NCBI GenBank assembly: GCA_036270655.1
Contig: DATBCD010000048.1
Coordinates: 1 to 64,000, forward strand
From: VBCK01 sp036270655
GTDB lineage: Bacteria; Pseudomonadota; Gammaproteobacteria; Burkholderiales; Burkholderiaceae_F
Reading direction: 5' to 3'
DNA length: 64,000 bases
Part shown: positions 60,247-64,000 of the stretch, piece after piece
How positions within the stretch are numbered: the stretch's first letter is position 1
How the letters are laid out: every line of letters begins with the position of its first letter
Notes under the pieces: generated by a model
Told to the model about the DNA's origin: nothing
The model's input: the letters and a program-made list of their open reading frames with translations, nothing else
The model's database searches: none
Translations under genes and position numbers: made by a program

Positions 60247-60873
60247 TTGCTGAACCGAACGCTCCGGCCAGCGCCCGCCGGCCCAGGCGCGGCGGAGCGC
60301 AGGCTTTGGCTGGCCGCCCTGGGGGCGGCCGCTTTGGCGCTGTTGCTGCCGCAGCGAGCCGGCGCGCAGGATACGGTATCGGTCGAATCGGCCGAGCTCG
60401 AAGTGCGTGACGATCCCGAGCCCGGGCTGTACCTCAGCGCCCAGTTTGCGTTCGAGCCTTCGCCGGCCATCGAAGATGCGGTCCGGCGCGGCATCCCGGT
60501 CTACTTCGCGATCGATTTCGAGCTGGTTCGGAGGCGCTGGTACTGGTTCAACCGCCTGGTCGTGTCGGCCACGCTCGGATACCGGCTGACCTACAGCCCG
60601 CTGACGCGCCAGTTCCGCCTGTCCCGCGGCGCGCTGGCCCAGCCGTTCGATACGCTGGACGAGGCGCTGGCGACAGTGCGCACCGTGCGTGACTGGAAGG
60701 TCGCCGGTCGCGAGGCTGCCGCGTCGCGCGAGCATCTGCTGGCGCGCATTCGCCTGCGTCTGGACAAGACGATGCTGCCCAAGCCGTTCCAGGTCGATTC
60801 GCTGACCAACCCCGACTGGGCTCTGGCCTCGGACTGGAAGCCCGTGGCGATCGGGCCCATCTCGCAGCGCTGA
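60247..60873 (+). CDS. DUF4390 exported protein
   Basis: A 208-residue protein starting at TTG 60247 with a signal peptide (LWLAALGAAALALLLPQRAGA). VESAELEVRDDPEPGLYLSAQFAFEPSPAIEDAV, IPVYFAIDFELVRRRWYWFNRLV and YRLTYSPLTRQFRLSRG match DUF4390, a family nearly always encoded between rsmB and ntrY in Betaproteobacteria. Its function is unknown; the conserved linkage suggests a role connected with the NtrY sensor. Confidence 0.92.
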   Translation: MLNRTLRPAPAGPGAAERRLWLAALGAAALALLLPQRAGAQDTVSVESAELEVRDDPEPGLYLSAQFAFEPSPAIEDAVRRGIPVYFAIDFELVRRRWYWFNRLVVSATLGYRLTYSPLTRQFRLSRGALAQPFDTLDEALATVRTVRDWKVAGREAAASREHLLARIRLRLDKTMLPKPFQVDSLTNPDWALASDWKPVAIGPISQR

Positions 60874-60882
60874 TCGGATCCG

Positions 60883-63237
60883 GTGCCGCGCGTCTTCCGC
60901 TACGGTTTGATCGGCGCCCTGGCGCTGGCCGGCGTGCTGCTGCTGGTGCTGGCGCTGGCGAGCGGCAACAGCCCGGCGTTCGAGCGCAACTACCCGGTGC
61001 TGCTGGCTTTGAACGGCGTGATCGCTCTGGTGCTGTTCGTCGTCGTTACGGCGCTGTCGCTGCGTCTGGCGCGCCGGGTCCGCAAGGGGCGATTCGGCGC
61101 GCGACTGATGACGCGGTTCGCGCTTGCGTTCGCGCTGATCGGCGTGGCGCCGGGCGTGATGGTCTACCTGGTGTCTTCGCTGTTCATATCGCGTTCGATC
61201 GAATCGTGGTTCAACGTCCAGGTCGAGGGCGCGTTGAGCTCCGGCCTGGAGCTGGGTCGCGCCGTGCTGGAGTCCCAGCGCGACGAGTTGAAGAATCGTG
61301 CGCGGGCGATGGCCGCGGAGCTGGCCGACACGCCGCCGTCGGATCAGATCAGGAAGCTCGACCAGCTGCGAGAACGCGCCGGAGCCGACGAGGCGCTGTG
61401 GGTGACGGCCGGCGGCTCGCTGATCGCCACCAGCACCGGTCGTGCCGGCCGCCTGATGCCGGTGTTGCCGAGCGCCAGCACGCTGCGGGCGGCGCAGGCC
61501 GCCCGCGGCATGGCCGTGATCGAGGGCGACGAGCTGGCCACCGAGCCGGGCGGGGGCCTGCGCACGCGCGTGATCGTTCCGGTGCCCTCGCCCTCGCCGC
61601 CCGCCTTGCGTTCGGCCGTTTCGCCGCCGCCGTCGGGCGGCGTGGGACTGCGCTCCGAGACCGCGGCGCGCTTCGAGGAACCCAGTTTTCTGCAGCTGAC
61701 GCGATCGGTCGCGCCGGACGTGGCTGCCAACGCGCAGGCGCTGCGGTCCGGTCACGCCCAGTACCAGCAATTGTCGCTTTCGCGCGTCGGGTTGCAGAAG
61801 ATGTACCGGCTTACGCTGACCCTGACACTGCTGCTGGCGATCTTCGCGGCCATCGCCTCGGGGGTGATGCTGGCCGGCTCGATGACCGCGCCGCTGATCG
61901 AGCTGGCGGCCGGCACGCGCGCGGTGGCCGAGGGCGACTACCGGCCGGTGCGCGAGTTTCGCGGCAACGACGAACTGAATGTGCTGACGCGATCGTTCAA
62001 CGAGATGACGCGGCAGCTTTCGGACGCGCGCGAAACCGTCGAGGCGCGCTCGCGCGAGCTGGAGACGGCGCGCGCCTTCCTGCAGCGGGTGCTGTCCAAC
62101 CTGTCGGCCGGCGTCATCGTGCTCGACGCCGAATCGCGCATCGTGACCGCCAACCTGGGCGCCGGCCGCATCCTCGGTGTGTCGCTGGACGGCCGGGTCG
62201 GCGACCCGCTGTCCGAAGTGCACCCCCAGCTGGCCGAGCAGGTGTCGAACGCGTTTCGGGACCATTCGCTGGCCGCCACGCCCAAGGATTCCTGGCAGCG
62301 GCAGATGAAGCTGGACCGCGCCGGTGCCGCGCCCGGATCGGAGCCCCTGTCGCTGCTGGCGCGCGGATCGCGCCTGCCTCTGGACGCACGGCCCGGTTCC
62401 GTGATCGTGTTCGACGACATCACGCAGGTGATCTCGGCGCAACGCGCGGTGGCATGGGGAGAGGTTGCCCGGCGCCTGGCTCACGAGATCAAGAATCCAC
62501 TGACGCCGATCCAGCTGGCCGCGGAGCGGCTGCAGATGAAGCTGGCGGGCGAGCTGACCCCCGAACAGGCCGAGGTGCTGGTGCGCGGAGCCTCCACCAT
62601 CGTCAACCAGGTGGCGGCGATGAAACGCATGGTCGATGAATTCCGCGAGTATGCCCGCCTGCCGCCGCCGCAGATGGCGCCGCTGGACCTGAACGCGCTG
62701 CTGGAGGAGATCGGGTCGTTGTACGGGGCCGAAGCCCGATCGCGCCGCCCCGGCGCGGAGGAGCCGGGCCGCGGCGGACCGGTCCGGATCGAGCTGCGGC
62801 TGTCAGGCGCGCTGCCGGTGATCGAGGGCGATGCCTCGCACCTGCGCCAACTCGTCCATAATCTGGTGGCCAACGCGCAGGAGTCGATCACGGGCGTGCT
62901 GGCCACCGGCACGGCCCGACCGGAGCCCGGGCGGATCGTGATCCGAACCGAAGCGGTGGCGGTCGACGAGCCGGGCGCCGGGTCCGATATTCCTTCGCAG
63001 GCGGTGCGACTTTCTGTCGAGGACAACGGTGCGGGATTCCCGGCGAATATACTTAGGCGCGCTTTCGAGCCCTACGTGACCACCAAGCCGCGTGGCACGG
63101 GGCTCGGACTTGCCATGGTGAAGAAAATCGTCGACGAACACGATGCCCGGATCGAGCTGATCAATCGCCTCGGAGGCGCCGGCGCGACCGTGACGGTCGT
63201 CTTCCGCCGTCTGGCCGGGGCGGGAACGACCGTCTAG
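60883..63237 (+). CDS. ntrY: NtrY-like membrane sensor histidine kinase
   Basis: A 784-residue kinase starting at GTG 60883, nine bases after DUF4390. Three N-terminal helices (about 8-28, 42-62 and 80-105) precede a periplasmic or extracytoplasmic stretch; a fourth helix (LTLTLTLLLAIFAAIASGVML) leads to HAMP (about 330-385), a PAS domain (ETARAFLQRVLSNLSAGVIVLDAESRI) and the kinase core. H534 lies in RLAHEIKNPLTPIQLAAERL, the N box is HNLVANAQESI and the G boxes are DNGAGFP and GTGLGLAMV. NtrY-type sensors respond to nitrogen or redox state. The partner regulator follows 28 bases later. Confidence 0.9.
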   Translation: MPRVFRYGLIGALALAGVLLLVLALASGNSPAFERNYPVLLALNGVIALVLFVVVTALSLRLARRVRKGRFGARLMTRFALAFALIGVAPGVMVYLVSSLFISRSIESWFNVQVEGALSSGLELGRAVLESQRDELKNRARAMAAELADTPPSDQIRKLDQLRERAGADEALWVTAGGSLIATSTGRAGRLMPVLPSASTLRAAQAARGMAVIEGDELATEPGGGLRTRVIVPVPSPSPPALRSAVSPPPSGGVGLRSETAARFEEPSFLQLTRSVAPDVAANAQALRSGHAQYQQLSLSRVGLQKMYRLTLTLTLLLAIFAAIASGVMLAGSMTAPLIELAAGTRAVAEGDYRPVREFRGNDELNVLTRSFNEMTRQLSDARETVEARSRELETARAFLQRVLSNLSAGVIVLDAESRIVTANLGAGRILGVSLDGRVGDPLSEVHPQLAEQVSNAFRDHSLAATPKDSWQRQMKLDRAGAAPGSEPLSLLARGSRLPLDARPGSVIVFDDITQVISAQRAVAWGEVARRLAHEIKNPLTPIQLAAERLQMKLAGELTPEQAEVLVRGASTIVNQVAAMKRMVDEFREYARLPPPQMAPLDLNALLEEIGSLYGAEARSRRPGAEEPGRGGPVRIELRLSGALPVIEGDASHLRQLVHNLVANAQESITGVLATGTARPEPGRIVIRTEAVAVDEPGAGSDIPSQAVRLSVEDNGAGFPANILRRAFEPYVTTKPRGTGLGLAMVKKIVDEHDARIELINRLGGAGATVTVVFRRLAGAGTTV

Positions 63238-63265
63238 CGGAACGAGACGGGTCGACGCAACCGCC

Positions 63266-64000
63266 ATGGCCAACATTCTGGTCGTCGATGACGAAATTGG
63301 CATCCGGGAACTGCTCTCGGAGATCCTGGCCGACGAAGGTCATGTGGTGATGACCGCCGACAGCGCGGCTTCGGCACGCGCGATGCGCCAGGCCGAGCCG
63401 CCCGATCTGGTGCTGCTCGACATCTGGATGCCTGACACCGATGGGGTAACGCTGCTCAAGGAGTGGGCCGCGGGCGGCCAGCTGACGATGCCCGTGATCA
63501 TGATGTCGGGTCACGCGACCATCGACACGGCCAGCGAGGCGGCGCGTTTCGGCGCACTCGATTTCCTGGAAAAGCCGATTGCGATGGCGCGCCTGCTGTC
63601 CTCGGTGAAGCACGGGCTCGAGCACGGCCGCATGGCGCACAGCGCGCAGGCTCTGCGCAACTCGATTGCAACGGCGCCGGCGAACGATTCGAACGAGGCC
63701 GTCGATGTCCGGCCGCAGGCGGCGTTCGGCCAGGCGGCAGCCGCGGGCGCGGCGGTCAGCCTGGACCAGCCCCTGCGGGAGGCACGCGACCAGTTCGAAC
63801 GCGTCTACTTCGAATACCACCTTGCACGTGAGAACTTCAGCATGACCCGCGTTGCCGACCGTGCCGGCCTGGAACGCACGCACCTGTATCGAAAGCTCAA
63901 GCAGCTGGGCGTGGAACTGGCGCGCGGCGGCCGCCGCCCCGAGCGCGCGATCGTGCCGGACCGGCAGCCGGTTTCGGGACACGATCGGGATTCAGAGTCG
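63266..64000 (+). CDS. Response regulator with Fis-type HTH, NtrX position (partial at window edge)
   Basis: ATG 63266 opens a frame of 245 codons that runs off the window. The receiver domain has D8/D9, phospho-acceptor D52 in LVLLDIWMPDTDG and the conserved Lys in FLEKPIAMARLL. An Ala/Gln-rich linker follows, then REARDQFERVYFEYHLARENFSMTRVADRAGL with ERTHLYRKLKQLGV, a Fis-type helix-turn-helix. The AAA+ sigma-54 activation domain of classical NtrX (about 240 residues with GAFTGA) is missing. This makes it closer in layout to ActR/RegA-type regulators. It cannot activate sigma-54 in the usual way. The stop lies beyond the window. Confidence 0.85.
   Translation, partial: MANILVVDDEIGIRELLSEILADEGHVVMTADSAASARAMRQAEPPDLVLLDIWMPDTDGVTLLKEWAAGGQLTMPVIMMSGHATIDTASEAARFGALDFLEKPIAMARLLSSVKHGLEHGRMAHSAQALRNSIATAPANDSNEAVDVRPQAAFGQAAAAGAAVSLDQPLREARDQFERVYFEYHLARENFSMTRVADRAGLERTHLYRKLKQLGVELARGGRRPERAIVPDRQPVSGHDRDSES

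Noticed and set aside
60010..62484. 824-codon minus-strand frame over DUF4390 and ntrY
   Set aside because: Arg/Gln/His-rich shadow; the plus-strand genes have conserved kinase boxes and normal operon spacing.

Overview
The window is high-GC DNA of a Gram-negative betaproteobacterium, most likely of the order Burkholderiales. The evidence is the housekeeping block at the right end (topB, smg, dprA, LysM protein, def, fmt, rsmB, DUF4390, ntrY, response regulator), whose content and order are typical of that group, together with frequent GTG/TTG starts and tightly overlapping genes. No rRNA, tRNA, CRISPR array, transposase, integrase or phage gene was recognised.

Positions 1-25 kb look like an extracytoplasmic redox module. 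Three consecutive genes (657-15210) encode secreted multicopper-oxidase-like proteins. The first carries a complete type-1 copper signature plus two His-x-His motifs. The second carries two further His-x-His motifs but no type-1 cysteine. The third is a 3,541-residue protein that begins with two copper-free cupredoxin-like domains and continues into Ig-like, SdrD-like, beta-helix and choice-of-anchor regions. Downstream, a run of secreted genes (15451-20682) encodes a small secreted protein, a Spy/CpxP-like protein, an unrecognised protein, two tandem outer-membrane-lipoprotein-sorting-like proteins and a c-type cytochrome fused to a periplasmic-binding-like domain. A paralogue of that cytochrome fusion ends at position 184, so the oxidase genes lie between two such genes. 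Next come two paralogous soluble NarL-type sensor kinases, a lytic transglycosylase, a PCuAC-like protein that has lost copper ligands, and one NarL-type response regulator.

Positions 25-38 kb, on the minus strand, hold an atypical type II secretion / type IV pilus-like operon: pseudopilin gspG, gspF, gspE, PilM/N/O/P-like proteins, a secretin lipoprotein and three more pseudopilin-like genes. A QseBC-like two-component pair lies upstream. My working hypothesis is that this machine exports the oxidase proteins. Geobacter sulfurreducens offers a precedent: its multicopper protein OmpB leaves the cell through an atypical type II system with pseudopilin OxpG. The substrate (Mn(II), Fe(II), other) cannot be read from the sequence.

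Positions 38-51 kb are a mixed chromosomal region: a DsbD/ScsB-type thiol reductase, aldo/keto reductase, DUF3014, GT4 glycosyltransferase, exonuclease-GIY-YIG nuclease, DUF1993, a SET protein, a membrane/spermidine-synthase fusion, an HDOD protein and an XRE regulator. Positions 51-64 kb are the housekeeping block.

Two repeat families run through the window. One is an intergenic palindrome built on CCCTCTCCC/GGGAGAGGG, which appears to supply ribosome-binding sites and start codons to two pseudopilin genes. The other is a GC-rich palindromic element embedded in frame inside protein-coding genes and translated from either strand.
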